DNA of 64,000 nt from Onchidella celtica (lineage: Eukaryota; Mollusca; Gastropoda; Systellommatophora; Onchidiidae). The position numbers were made by a program, and so were the translations under genes. Below, piece after piece: positions 33,701-48,700 of the stretch. Each line of letters begins with the position of its first letter. Within the stretch, counting starts at the first letter, position 1. The DNA lies in contig OZ007579.1 of assembly GCA_963931925.1 (NCBI GenBank), positions 30,775,519-30,839,518 on the forward strand, read 5' to 3'. The notes under the pieces were generated by a model. The model had not been told where the DNA came from and did no database searches. It was given only the letters and a program-made list of their open reading frames with translations.

Positions 33701-36700
33701 TAATTACCGGGTTGTGGACCCGAGGAAGTGTGCTTACGGAAGAGGGCCGTGGACGGCAGTTACTTGAAGAATATAATGTATGTATGTAATTGCACTGTTA
33801 TCCATATCTTTATATTTATGTTTAATAAATGTGTGAGTCTGATGGGTTGTTCTGTTAAGTGTTATACTTGTTCGTTCGTGATTGTTGTCCTGTTATAACC
33901 ATCGCATCTCCCAGTCTGGGATTTGTGACATGTAGTACTCCGTACTTTTACTGCTGTACGCTTATGCAAGGCACTCCACACTCGTGTTACTGAAGCCAAG
34001 GGTCACCCTCTGTGTCCACACACCCCCTCTCCTACCCCTCCCCGCCAGCACCGCAACGAAATAAAGAGGTCTTATAGGATGTGGTAATTTTTGGTAGCAC
34101 AATAGTAGGTCTAGTGCACTTGTTTTGCCACGGTCGGGGAGAAATGTGTTGATATAAGAGGAAAGAATGGAATAACACGTCGAGTAATGGGGAAATATTT
34201 AGTAGCATTAAAGAAGGAACAGGCTGGAACTTAAAAATTGTGTCGAGTTACCCAGAATGTCGAGATAAGTGGATTGGACTGTACATGTATGTTGTTTGAC
34301 ATAAAATTACAAATGATTTGTGTCCGACTCCTGACAAACCAGTATGTAAACTTTGCCATAAACATCAATGTCATCTCCAATGAAAAACACTAATTCACAT
34401 AACTAAATTCTGCAACGAAACAATCCATAAAAAATTATATCCAACAAAGAAGTTTAAAATAATACAAATAAAAAAATATATTTAAAAAACTGAATCACCG
34501 GAAAACACAAAGTTATAGGAAACTGAAGAAATCATGTCAATCGTTGGAAGGAAAAACTAAGAAATGAAAAGGTTAATTGTAACTCACAGCCCTACTTGTA
34601 AGTAATACCAAATGGTAGAACAAAGTTCCAATCAATACAAAATAGAAATACCCTGTTAGTGTAAAAAAAAAAAAAAAAAAATTCACTGACTTATAAAGAT
34701 ATAAACCCTACAAGAATAAGAGATTGATAACTGTGGCCGCATACAGAGACAAGGATATAAAACCAAAGGAAACTGACATTTTTACAAGAAAAAAAACCAT
34801 GACAATAAAGAAAAATCAATTTTTGATTTTACATTTTAACACCAACCACAAGTGCTCATCTACTTGGATTCAAACATACACATGTCACATTCTCACACTT
34901 TATTTTGTCACATCTTTGACATGCCAAACAGATTTATATACTTATGGGCAAAAAAAAAAAAAAAAAGCTACAATTCATATCTTGTTCTCACTGCAATCTT
35001 GTACAGTGGCTCGGTGTCTTTCTTTATCCATTTAGATCCAACCTCTTGCTGCCACAGGGCCGATATATTACTACCATACGTTGCGGAAAACTGTATGTTT
35101 TGCACTCCTAATTTTATACTACTTCCTACAGTCTTTCCATCCGATGATCCATTATTCTGGTTGTCTAAAACTAAAAGAATGAAGGGCATCTGGGCTTGGC
35201 AGCAAAAGGGTTAATATGCAGCTATTGGGATAGAAATTGAAATGCTTATGATCAAACTACTTGATGCCTGCAGCAGTCTCAAACCAAAAATCTGCAGTTT
35301 GTCCCCACTGTGGAATTTTACTGTTTGATTCAGAAGATTCTATTCTGCTATCAAGTAAAAGAAATGTTTCATATTGTTAGAACAGAATACACCTTGCTTG
35401 ATTCTTCCTCCCAGTGAGCAAGGGGCGATGGACATAGTCTGGCTAAGAGGAGGAAGCTCTAACACACTTTAATAGAATACTGATGACGGATCTGATTACA
35501 TGAGTAAATGCGATTTATTCCTGCATGAAAGAAAATTCTCTGTAGCGCAGCATAATTTGCACTACGTAACATAATTCGGCGTAATTCTGGGTAGAGTATT
35601 CAGTGTGTTCTGTTTTGCTTTAAAACTTGATAAAGCATACATCACAAGTCACAGCTCTCTGCTGGTGACTGAATTAACACCCTTAAAGTTTGACTTTGAG
35701 TTTAACGGCGCGTTGTCATGATAACGGTCACTTTGCTTCTCTCACAGTTTTTTCGTTCTCTCTCTTTGGGCTAGCTTTCAGCCCTCAGTTGCCCATAATT
35801 AAGATCAGACAGAAGTGAGGTTAGGACACCCTTTAAAGCGATAAAATGAACAACCTAAAACTCTGTTTCAAAGTGGATTTTCAGGACTGCCATGGCGAAT
35901 GACCAATGAAATAAATTAAATGTGCTGCTGTCACGATCACATTAGGATCATAAATGCCGTGCTAGGTCACGACGTCAGTGAGTTAATTTTTACGATCTTG
36001 TTGATTATAACCAGCGTAATTTGTCCTTGAGCTGTTATCGTGAACAGTTTGTTTTGAAACACCTTTTTTCTGATAGATGGAGAGAAGGAGGGGCGAGACA
36101 GAATAAATGTATAGCTAGGAATGACAGAGCAGTTCTCGACCCCGTGATTTTGATTAACATAGATAAGGGGCGAGTAAAGGTAGTTTATTTAGACGCTTAG
36201 TTGGCGTTCAGAAATTCGTGCATAAGAGTAGAAAGCACGGGGTTTGAAGATTTTAGTAGTTGATGTTTCGCATTTTAAATTTTGTCTAGGTAAAATTGAC
36301 CTTGATTTTGGCGCAAGGCCATGACAAGCATAAATTAATACTGCAGGCTGAGCTCCAGCGGCTGCACCAATCAAATGTATGAATCTGGACGGAAGGTCGA
36401 GACATAGCTTTAGTATTTAAACCCGTGCAGAGCTTAGATAGTGGCCACATGTAGACAATCCATTTACGAAGTGGACGGCGATAGTCCTCAGCCAGATGAG
36501 AGACATTGAGACGCAGTTGAGCAGTCCATATTGTGAGGAGCGTGATGTTTTAAAGCTCCAGAGCCTAAGCTACTTGGTTTGATATGAACCCACAGCGTTT
36601 ACATCCAGCGCTCTCACTCCCAGTGAGGGCATCATGGTGAGAGTCCATACTAATTTGTAATGATGAAAGTGAACCGTTCTACTTACTTTTGAAGACAGTT

Positions 36701-39700
36701 TCAGAGCTACCGCCAGACAACGCATGGTTGTACAAGCATTCTCCATGGCGTGTCTAGAGGAAATGTCCATATCATAACATGTCTCATTGAATTAATAGAA
36801 TTTAAACTGTTATATCCGTCGCCACGTGCGCGGACTCTATTTGGCATCTAACCCATATGACCTGCAAGTAGTTAGAGTGAATAAGTTAGTCTTTATAGAA
36901 AGCTGTAGTTTCATTAGTTAGATTCAGTTGCCTTTGAATTGATATTTATATTTGTTACATTAATTACATGTAATTAAACTGCCCTACAGTTCTGCTAAAA
37001 ATCAAAGCAATTGATTTATTTAGTTTTTAGAGTGCAAGTATTTTTTTTTGTGTGTGTTCGTCGATTGTGGGAGCGGACCTCGAAAGAGTGTCAGTCGAAT
37101 TCTCCCCATCTAACCCACATCGCGACAGCTGCCACTATTTCTGACATCAACACTGCATTTTTTTTTTTTAATGGTGGTAAAACTCACCAAGGACAAACTG
37201 ATGTGACAATTTTCTCATTACACTATGGGAATTCGTGATGAACACATTAAATAGCTGACAAAGCAAATGACACACAGGACATGTATAAAATTTCTTAGTT
37301 ATGCTCTGGCTAACATATACTGATATATCACACAATCTGCTCCTTCAAATTTCACTTGGAATACAATAGCCTGACTTCAATGGCTTTTAGGACGTCGACC
37401 GGAGTTGTTTCCTGTTTTAGAGAGTAAAAAGGAAAATTTTGTTACACATTATGCAAGCATGAAAAGATGAGAAAGTTTTACAGGAGATGTGAAATTTTGA
37501 ACTATCTGTTGGACCATATCCAAGACAAGCAAATGCCAATTGATGGATTTATGTCTATCATTTAAGTAGAAAAAGCTTGCACACAAGATACTGATGGTTT
37601 TATCCTGGTTAAATTTCACAGACTAGAACTAATACAACTTGATCTGTGCAGTTTCAATTAAGAACTGTTTTATACTGGCCAGTGAACCAACAGTGTGCTA
37701 GCCTTGGTAGTAGAGATCACAGGAAGTCAAGGCTTACAGTAAAGCACTATAGAGTGTTTAGAGACTCATGCAGTCAGTCATTTGCAATTTGTTTTTGAAA
37801 ACAGATTATTGTATTCATATGCAGTAATTTTTGCATGCAATCTTAGATTTTCCATGACAAAATGTTTCTGATTGGCAAATCCAGAGACAACATGAATTTG
37901 TGAGACAAAAATTTAGAAAAAAATGCCATGAAAGTGGCCTTGCTCAGGACAGCGGTTACAAAGTGAAGCGCACAAGTGGCTCTGGGTGCTTCCCAGGTTG
38001 TGGCATGATGCTGAACCACTACAGTGGTCTCACACATGACTAGGGATAACATAACAAATGCTGAACACTCATGTTACATTAAACTTGATATATATATCTA
38101 TTTAAGCGACAAATTCATCCAGAAAGGCAAATGGCAGAGTAACGTCATAGGCATATGACAGAGTGATATGGTTGGCACCACTTGAGTTAGTCCTAGTCTT
38201 TTGGATCAAAAATGCCAAACACTGTTTATGCACCGGAAAGCTAAAATGTGGCAAAATAAAGAAATTCTATTCTGAAAAGTCTAGCATTAGAAACAAACAA
38301 TATGAAAACTTTAAATAAATTCTGGAAAGTGAAAGAACATTGGCAAAACAAATTAAACAAGCTTCCAGTCACCAAGGACCACCATCAGGTAAAAGACTGA
38401 GTGTAAAAATTTGAATAATGTTTGTAAAAAATGCCAAAGTAATGAAGATGAATCAGCCAATTAGCTAACATAATAATTTTGCAAAGCCTTGAGTAAGAAA
38501 TAATACAGAAATGATACAATAAAACACAAAGGAAAGACAAGGTGAAGTTTTTAGTAAACAGATCTTCATCAGGCAAAACAAATGAAACAGTATACAGAAT
38601 TTGTAAAATTTTCTCAAATGCGGAGACTTAGTGGGTGCAAGTTTGAGACTTGGATTCTCAAAACACCGCTGTTTGTCAAGGCATGGTGGCTCAGACCACA
38701 GCGCATCATGGCAATTTTACGATTTCTTTATTTATTGAACTTTCCTTTTATACACAGTCACAGTTTTGTGCCTGATGAAGTTCCGCTAACCAAAAGCTTG
38801 ATTTGTTTTTCCTTTGCATCTTATCGTAACGTTTCTGTATTACTTCTTAAGCGAAGCTTTGTGGAGTACAAGTTTTTCTTCTTGGCATATTCTGACCTTG
38901 CTACAAGGCTTGCTGCAACTCCACAGATTTTCTGTGGTTTTTCATTACACTTAGCTATATATAGTACACCCGCTGAATCAAAATGCCTCAGGAGTCAGTA
39001 TGGACAAACAGTTGAGACCTTAGAATTAGTGGAACAAACGTAATATGCTCACAAAATTACATGAAGGTATGAATTTTATCTCAGCTGATTTCCTGAAAAT
39101 GAAAACAAGATCGTTCACAATATCAGGGAGTTCAGAGCTATAAAGAAATGAAATTTTCAAGAACTTGTGTCTACAGATGCGCCAATTAAAAAAACTCTTC
39201 CCCAATTGAGTTTCCAGTGAAAAACTAATCAGCCAATCTTATCAAGCCATTTTAATAATTAACAGCATACATTATCTAAAAGTGTTTCTTAAATAAACAT
39301 TTTACTTCATGATTTTTGTAGACCTGCAAACAAGTTCAAAAACCTGTCTTAGCCACCATATTTCAAAGAAAAGTTATCGAATATTGTAAACTGATTTTTA
39401 TATCACGCTGCTAGTTAGGTCATTAAGCCAACCTCAACGAGGCTTTATAAAAAGTGCTCAATTAATGAACAAATTCTCAGCTGAAATATTGTCATGCTGG
39501 TAAGTTTTTTTTTTCCCTTCATTTTTTTGTCTTTAAATTAAGCAATTTGATGTTAACCCTAATCCTGCGGGAGGCCACTATATTGGCCTCCCCGCACAAC
39601 ACGCGAGGCCATTATTTTGTCCGACACGCTTAACCGCGGGTCCTGCGGGAGGCCACATTTTTGTATAGCAACAGTGCGCCTCGCGCTTTGTTTATTCGGT

Positions 39701-42700
39701 TGCCAAGGCTGTCGTCGTTTTTTTTCCACACTATTTTCGCGTGTTTATCTATCTTGTCACCCCTACTATATCTAACAAAATGGTATCGTCCGATTATGTT
39801 TATTACGATGCAACTATTCGCAACTATTCGTCATACTCGTGTAATAGTACTAACGGTCTGAAGTTTGAACTGGGGAAAATCTTGGGGAAACTTTTACTTT
39901 GATGCTGGTTGTCATCTACATGTGAAATGAGAAGAAAGGGGCCATGTGCGTATTTGAGACGCCGTTCTACGTCTGTAATTATGAATTCCGATGTAATATT
40001 AGGGCATGCTGCATAAGGGCATCTGTCAGTAGGTTTTTCATCAGGGAAAACTGGGAGAAAATGACCGACTTTGTTGTCAGTCGTTGTCTTTCTTTGATGT
40101 GGTAATTAGAGAGATATTGCGTTCCTTTGGTTAAAAATTTTTCAGTACATGTATGTGCTCTACGACCTGAAACTGGAAATCAAATCTCTTGCTAAAACTA
40201 ACATCATAGTACGTGGATGCTTTACATAGTAGAGGAGGGAGAAGGCAATGTCACGATACATGTGGTTAGTAAATTAAGGAATGGCTTAAAAAATAATTTG
40301 ATCACCTGAATGACCTGACTTAGGGACAGAAAAAGCACAGAGGTCTTGGGAAAATGATAAAACGTGTGTTAAACAGCATGTAAATACATAAAATTCTTGA
40401 TTTGGGCCTTCCATTTCACAATAAAACCTACTGCATATCATCACAAGTACTTTATCCAAATATCATAGTGGTCCCTTACGATTTATCCACTATTGTTGTT
40501 ATTGCGTCCTGAAGTATACACGATACATGCGTTCACAAGGATCCGATTGACCCGACCGCCGAGGTTATCGGCAACACGTGGACGATCGGCTGACTGGCCG
40601 CTGGCTATCCCCGCACGGGGCATTACGTGGACGAATTCACTCAACGCGAGACGAGGGTTAATATTATTGAAGTCATTGATTTTAATGACCCAGTAGGTCA
40701 TTTACCTTTCCATGCTTTTATAAATGAATATGGCCCAGCTTGTTCACCTCGTGCTTTTCTTCTTGTTTTTTTCTCAAATAATAATGAATCGTGTTCAAAA
40801 CTAGTTTCATTACACTTATGGCAGTTTGACTTGACACATTGGATATCTCTTGTTACTTGTGTGAATGCATGACAGAAAGATGTATCTGCTTTCCCATGCT
40901 TTCTTGCCAAAACTTACACTAACAGTGCTTTCTTATTTGTATCAGTGTCTAAAGGGACATACATGAAAGTTCCAAACTGAAACATTCAACCATGCCGAGA
41001 GCTAGATGTTTGCTCATGAAAGTTACATTCCTTTTCTTAATCTGAAATGCGTAGTCAGTCAAGATACACCATTTTAATTTTGGACAACAGAGCTTTACTT
41101 ACGCCATAAGAATGTAGTGAGTGACTCTCCCAGAATGTACAGCGAAGCAAAGAAAGCCAAGCAGATGGAGATGAAAATGGCACGTTCATGTGTCTGCAAC
41201 ACTTCCAGGACAGGATAAACCCAGAAGTTATCATAAAATGCTATGAAGAGAATCCTGTGGGCAATATGGAATACACTCGTTATAATGCCAAACTAGATCG
41301 TTAAAATCAAGGGCCACACTGCGATCTATTGTAACTTGGTTTTCACATTTTGCTGGAGAAGTAAAAAACTGAATAACTTTCATTATCAGTCTTAATGGTT
41401 ACAATATTTTGAAAACATTATACAAGACTTAGTCTTCAGAATGTAAGTCCCAACTTATTAGTAATAACACAACCTGCAGGTTGTCAATCATAAATTTCAA
41501 TTTTGTGAAAGAGTCCTGTCATAAGTTTGCCATGTGGATGTGGCCCTTCAATTGTTACAAAATATATCAAAGTCCTACAGAAGTGACATTTAAGAAGAAA
41601 GCTGGATATTAAATTTAAAAAATGTAGCACTTTTTTCATCACTAGGACCTTCTTCAGATGGAAAAGATGAAAAATACAACAGAATATTAAAATCTAAATT
41701 AATGATGTAGATTACTTACTCAACTTCATTAAATAACCCTTTCTACTTTGTAATTTTGTGCTAAAGTCTCCTGTACCAAAGCTTCACAGTCTTTGCTCAC
41801 ATGTAAAACTGTTCATTTTGTTCACACTAAACAACCAAGGCAAGTGCAGAGATAGATCAATTTCCCTGATTCAACAGGACATTTTTTTTTTTTTTTGCTT
41901 AATCTTATGGTACAACAGTGTTACTTCAGATTTATTTGCACCATACAACTGGATCACCCAGTAGTGACTGTCAATGTTCTATCGAGTTTACTCTGCTCAT
42001 GCCTACATTAAGGGTGAAACCGACCAAAGCTGGTGTAGGTGCCAGATTGGTAGGTCAAGCCCAGAAATTAGGCACTAATCACACTGCAGCTGTGCATGCA
42101 GTGCCTAGAGGATGTAGTATGATGCATAATTTATGGTGGGCGAGCCAACAGTCTGGCGCCTACACTCAGCCTTGGACTGTTTCATCCCTGAGTTTTCTGC
42201 CCCTTTACTTTACGCTTTCAGAAAGCAATGGCAGACCACTGGAAGAATTTCTTGCCAAAAACTACAATGAAATGTCACACAAAAGGAAAGAAAGTTATAG
42301 TTCTGTGTCCTCTGAGTCCCCCAGGGAGGGTCGGGACTCAAAAACGACTGGGGAGGGAGAATCCACAACTGCAGAAGGCACCCGTGATGACGATACTGGC
42401 GTATCTGACGGTGAGTGCAAGAAACAGAGGTGTAGATACTCCTATTCAAAGAAAAGAAAAAGCAAAAGTGTCATCAACATCGGCACCTGGAATGTTAGGA
42501 CCATGAAACAAATGGGAAAACTTACACTCCTGTTGGAGGAGATGAAGGAACTCAGCATGAACATCACTGGACTGAGTGAAGTACGATGGGACAAACAGGG
42601 CCTATTCAGGATAGAAGATCACACCATCGTATACAGCGGAAACAAACGCGGCATGAATGGTGTTGCAATTATACTGGACAGACGCTTACGAGACAACATT

Positions 42701-45700
42701 AGCAGCCATGACGCTATAAGTGATAGAATTGTCACTGTGAAACTTGACACCCAACCCGTGCCCCTGAACATCATACAAGTATACGCCCCCACATCTGCGA
42801 GCACAGAAGAAGAAATAGAGCTGTTCTATAATGACCTACAATCAGTAACAGACAAAATCCCAAGCAGAGAAATATGCATAATCATGGGAGATTTCAATGC
42901 CAAAGTGGGAGAGGGTGAGGATCTGGAATGTGGGATAGGACCCTATGGATTAGGAGAACGAAACGACCGAGGAGACATGTTAGCATCTTTCTGCCATGCA
43001 AATGAAATGAGCATCACGAACACTCTCTTTAAACACCCGATGCGAAGAAGATACACATGGATAAACCCTGGAGGCAATCTCCGAAACCAGATTGATTACA
43101 TCCTGATTGACAAAAACTGGAAAACAACTGTGCTCAACTCAAAGACAAGGCCAGGGGCAGACTGTGACACTGACCACATTTTAGTGACAGCAAAGCTGAG
43201 ATTGAAAGCCTATAGGAAGAGCAAGCCAAAACCCACCACCAGATTTGACACGGACAAACTGAAAGACCCTGAAATCAGCAATGCTTTTCAGATCGAAACA
43301 GAAAACCGTTTCTCAGCATTACTCAAGGAGTGGTCAGCTGAAGAAAGACACCCAGATACACTGTGGAAAGACATGAAAAGAATTTGGAGTGAAACAGCTG
43401 AATCGAAACTCGGGAAAAGAACGAGGAAAACTCCCAAACCATACATCAGTGAAGAAGTGATAGAGCTTGCAAAAAGAAAGAGCAAAGCCAGAAAACTTAG
43501 TAAACAAGATGAATATCATGCACTGAAGAAGGAAATCCAAACAAAGATCAGAAGAGACAAGAATGCATGGTTAGAAAGAGAGTGTGCAAACATAACAGAA
43601 TGTAATACACAAAGAAAGTCAAAAGAAATGTTTGAACAAATAAGAAAAGTAAAAAAGAGGGATTTCCAACCACAGAACTCGAGTCTGAACAACAAAGAAG
43701 GCACAACACTGACAAACACAAAAGATGTGCTCTCAAGATGGCACGAATACGGCAAGATGCTGTTTGCGGACAACATCAGACCAGACCCGAGGGACCTCCA
43801 ACAACCAGACTCACAACAGATAGATAAAGAACCAGAACCTCTCTCGGAGGAAGTACAGGCTGCAATAAAACAAATAAAGAATGGAAAATCCCCTGGATTA
43901 GACAACATACCAGGTGAACTCCTGAAACATACCAGCGAATCAGGAATAAAAGCACTCCACCAAATGATCTGCAAAATTTGGCAGACAAATGAATGGCCAA
44001 CAGACTGGAAGCTACAAGAATTCGTCATGCTATACAAAAGCGGCAATGTCAAAGACTGTGGAAATTATAGAACCATCTCCCTCATCAGTCACACCAGCAA
44101 AATCCTGCTCATTATCATACTCAACAGAATGAAATCTAAGGTAGAAGAGGAACTATCGGAATGTCAAGCTGGTTACAGGACCAACAGAGGAACCGCTGAC
44201 ATGCTCTTCATACTACAAATAATGATTGAACAGATAAAAAGCAATGGAAACGAAGCCTTCATCATGTTCAAAGACTACAGCAAAGCGTTTGACAGCGTTA
44301 GGCACCATCACCTGTTCGATATAATGATTAAGATGGGATTCCCGAAACACCTTGTGACCCTCATCGCTGCACTATACCACGAACAAAAGGCAACGATTAG
44401 ATGGAACAATGAGAACTGTCCATATTTCAACATCGAGAAAGGAGTCAGACAGGGTTGCATACTTTCACCTCATCTTTTCAATATTTATACTGAGCAGATC
44501 ATGAGAAACGCAGACATAGAAGATATGGGAATAAAGATCGGAGGCCGAAACATCACAAACCTTCGCTACGCTGATGACACAGCTCTTATGTCAGATAACA
44601 TCACCAGCATGAAAAGAGTGTTGCACAGAGTGGATGAAGCGGGCAAGACAGCAGGCCTACACCTAAATGCTAAGAAAACGAAAGTCATGCATACTGGAAC
44701 AGGGCACCATGAACGTCAGGAGATACTAGTAAACAAAACAGCACTAGAAAAAGTGACTGATTTCAAATACCTAGGATCACATAAATCGCAAGATGGAAGC
44801 TGCTCAAAGGACATAAAAACAAGGATAGGAATGGCAAAACACAAAATGGTTCAACTAAACAACATTTGGAAGGATAGAGGCACACCAACGGACCTCAAAG
44901 TGAACATACTTAAGTGCTTGATCTGGCCAGTCCTATTATATGGTTGTGAAGCCTGGACACTCAAAAAGGCAGACATAACGAGATTGGAGGCAGCTGAAAT
45001 GTGGCTTTACAGAAGGCTACTCAGAATAAGTTGGACAGAAAGGAGAACAAATACAAACATCTTAGAACAGCTTGGCACCACCAGAAGAATAACACCTGAA
45101 ATAAATAAAAGAAGACTTGCATACATCGGCCACGCGGCCCGAAACAAAAGCACGGCCCTTATGATATCAATCCTTCAAGGAAAGACAGAAACAAAGAGAA
45201 AACAAGGAAGACCACCCATTACATATTACGATAACATCAAGAAAGTCAGCCAGCTGGAAATAAGTGAACTAACTAGGAAAGCTAAGGACAGGATTGGGTG
45301 GAGGAGATTTTGTCGTGACATCCACTGTAGCAGCTAACATCGATGACGATGAAGCCGACAGGTGACAGGTGACTTTACATTATACAATGCCTCAATTACT
45401 CACCAGACAAGATACACCATGGCCAAGCCGCACGCTCCCAGAATACCTATATGACGTCGCGGATGATGATGATAGACTATAAGTTTGTCTAGCAACAGGA
45501 ATGGTAACACAGCCGTATGCTGGCAGTCGAAACACAAGGAAAATTAACACAATTTAGGACATGGTTAAAGCATGCAAGTTACTGGATATTTAGTTACTGA
45601 GACAAAAAGCTAATTTGAAATAGTTCCATGCCCTTTAGTGTGACCACTCTGCCTCGGCCTGTCCAACCTGGCTAAACCTGCCAGGAGTCAAAACCTCCTG

Positions 45701-48700
45701 ACGGCATAGCCTGAGAGATCAGAAGGACATGCAAGCACCCCAAGGTCATTTACATGGGGAGATAATTTTCATCAAATGCAGTGAAGAATTACACTTTTTA
45801 ATGTTATCAGTAATGAGCACTTATGACTTAACCCATTTTTTACATGAAGAAAAAAATATGAATGAACTGAAAAATCTACAGCTAACTGAGACCACAATCC
45901 AACCTATTATATTTCTGAATACTGACTGATGAAAAGTCAGTCCAGTGGAAGGAGGTCTAATGAAGCAGCAAAATTTTTCTCTACACTGTAAATGTTTATA
46001 TGGTTCCAGTTTGCATTTCAAAACTCAAAAACAAGAATACTGCTTTATAGAAGTCAAACTGATAAACCAGATACATGGACATGTCGAACATTGAAGTAAA
46101 AAGAAGTTTCGTTCATTTTAAGTGCAAAAGCTGAATAGTCTGCAGATGTATAAACCCAGGAATAAACTTTGAGAAGCCATCTGCTGCACTGTTTATGCAG
46201 CTATCTGATTTGAAATGGCTTTAAAAGGTGCTAAAACAAATTATCATTTCACAATAATCCGGGCCATTTCATTTACATGACATCAATAAATTGAAATTTC
46301 TTTCACCACATGTATACACCAACTTGTGTAGTTGCCTTGGTATTCTGTGTCAGGCAAAACACCTGCACTCTATCTATACAGAGGATTAAGTTCCCATTGA
46401 CGTGTTGTCTCATGCATCTGTTGCCCACTCTAAAATCCTGAACATTTTCCCTACTATTCGCATGAATTGTTGGGGAATTAGAGAAACTCTGGCTCTTACG
46501 AATCAAATATCTATGATGGTCATTATTGTAAGAAGAAGGTCTGTTACAACTTTCTTGACATGCCCCCTCTCTCCCCTCTACCAAGTCCTTATTTTCCTCC
46601 TTCCCTGACACTGATTTTGCTGTGCATGTTGTGTGTCCCAGTGCAATCAATCTAATTCCTCTTGATGCATATATGTACATGATACATACTCTTTGGTTAT
46701 ACTATGACAAATGACATATATATTCAGATTAGTTTAGAAAGTCTCATGAATGCCAACTGACCAGCATATGATTGAGCCAGGGGGGAATTATTTCATCTAG
46801 ATGCTTGGGATAGACCAGTTCTCTGTCGATGGCATAAAGCACCCAGAATGTCAGCACCACAAACTGAAACATACATAATCACCAGTTCAGGTTATATCAT
46901 TTCATCTACAAACAACACATAACTTAACTGACACTCAATCTGCGTTCAAACACTCATTATTCAAATGGTAATGAAATCATTTCATCTACAAACAACACAG
47001 AACTTAACTGACATTCAATCTGCATTCAAACACTCATTATTCAAATGGTAATGAAATCATTTCATCTACAAACAACACATAACTTAACTGACACTCAATC
47101 TGCGTTCAAACACTCATTATTCAAATGGTAATGAACTATGAAGATATTTATCAGCACTCATAGAAATTACAATTTTCTGTCTATAACAAACAGGCACTTT
47201 TCCCAAGAAACATCAACCATATGGCCATCTACAGAAACATCATCTCTTTTCAGAGGAAAGGATATTACCATCTGCACAGATTCTTTCAATTTATATCACT
47301 TCAAGCAGACATTAATTTACTTTTATTACTTTTAATTTACTGGGACAATATCATTTTGAGACAGCCACAGGATTAACAAAGTGGTTCAATCAGCAGTAGA
47401 TGGTGGACCAACCCTGCAAACAAGCAAAGGGGGTCTGCACTGCTATGGATAAAGCCCATAGCCCACACTTCCCAGAATGCAAAACAGCAGTTACTGTTCT
47501 AGTACTATGCCCTACTGGATGTCCTACAAAATGTGCTGAAAAATCTTTGGCACACACTCTCATGATCAACACTTAATGTTCAAGGATTAGCACTACTCCG
47601 CTTACATTTTCGAGACGGCTCACAAACAGACAATTTATTGCAGTGCTCAGGTGCACTATATATTATGAAGAGTAAAAAATTTTTTTTTAAAATTACCATG
47701 CCAACTGGAAATGCAATTGTTGAGTGAAATGCGTCTCGCCATCTTTGCAGAGTTGACCTTCTGTTTGGACTGGACGGTGGCGCTTCCTTCTCTGTCAAAT
47801 CTTTGATGACACACAAGCCAAAGTAAATGGTCTGAAGCCACTGTTGGAAGGTAATGGAATGTATTTGTATAGTATGAGACAAAAAAGAACTCAAACTGAA
47901 TGAAATGAGCCATGTTTTAGTCACAACAAGGGTCAATTTAATAAACTTAGTTTTTTTTGCAATGATTATCTATGCTCGCCAAACATGGTCGATTACAAAA
48001 CAACTTATGTAGAAATTAAGAACTACCCAGTGGGGGATGAAAAGAAGAATGCTTTTATCAGACAACAAGATAAACTTCCCCACGCCGAAATACACCAACA
48101 AACAAAACTAAGGGACATAGTAAAATTCATGCTGCAACAAAAGTGGGACTGGGCTGGACATGTGGGAAGGATGAATGACAATAGATGGACAAAACACTGC
48201 ACTGAATGGCAACCACTCACATGAAAAAGAACACAAGGATGACCAGGAAGAAGGATGAGGAAAACAACAGACAGAAGAAAAACAACAGACACAGCATTGT
48301 CGGAGGGGTACATCCTGCAGTGGTTGGACAACGCCTAGGTGGAAGGTGGTGAATGCATTTTTAAAACAAGCTGAAGTTGATTAACTAAATTAAAGCAACA
48401 AAATATCTCTGTGATTACCTCATCAAATAAAGATAACGACCAACAACAAAGTCACTAATTTTTTCCCAGTTTTCTCTGATGAAAAACTTGCCCACAGACA
48501 CCCTTATAAATAATCATGCAGTATTTACCCTGATAACATCATAATAAGTTATTACGCATAGAGCTGTTTATGAAATAAGCAAATCACTTTCTTATCAACT
48601 GAGTAAACAAACAGGGGGCCCAGGAGATGCATTACTGATCAATTTTTTGATCAATGCACAAAAGTGGCCTCAGACAGGACAAGGGTTCTGAAATATGGAG

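Larger units (their letters stand above)
30873..41102 (-). other. Intron 5 of the AIG1-type gene
   Basis: A 10.2-kb intron. It contains a Tc1/mariner-like element with a solo LTR inside (32348-34281) and a piggyBac-type MITE (39557-40657). At about 38808-38865 a short block resembles 21010-21072. Elsewhere nothing is recognised. Confidence 0.85.

Noticed and set aside
32783-33930. Search for coding parts of a retroelement beside the LTR.
   Set aside because: Flanks are the older DNA transposon on both sides, so this is a solo LTR.
38582-39043. A 153-residue plus-strand frame within an AIG1-type intron.
   Set aside because: Overlaps a block repeated at 21.0 kb and shows no known domain, so probably transposon debris.
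43516-44052. A 178-residue minus-strand frame.
   Set aside because: Antisense shadow of the LINE reverse transcriptase.
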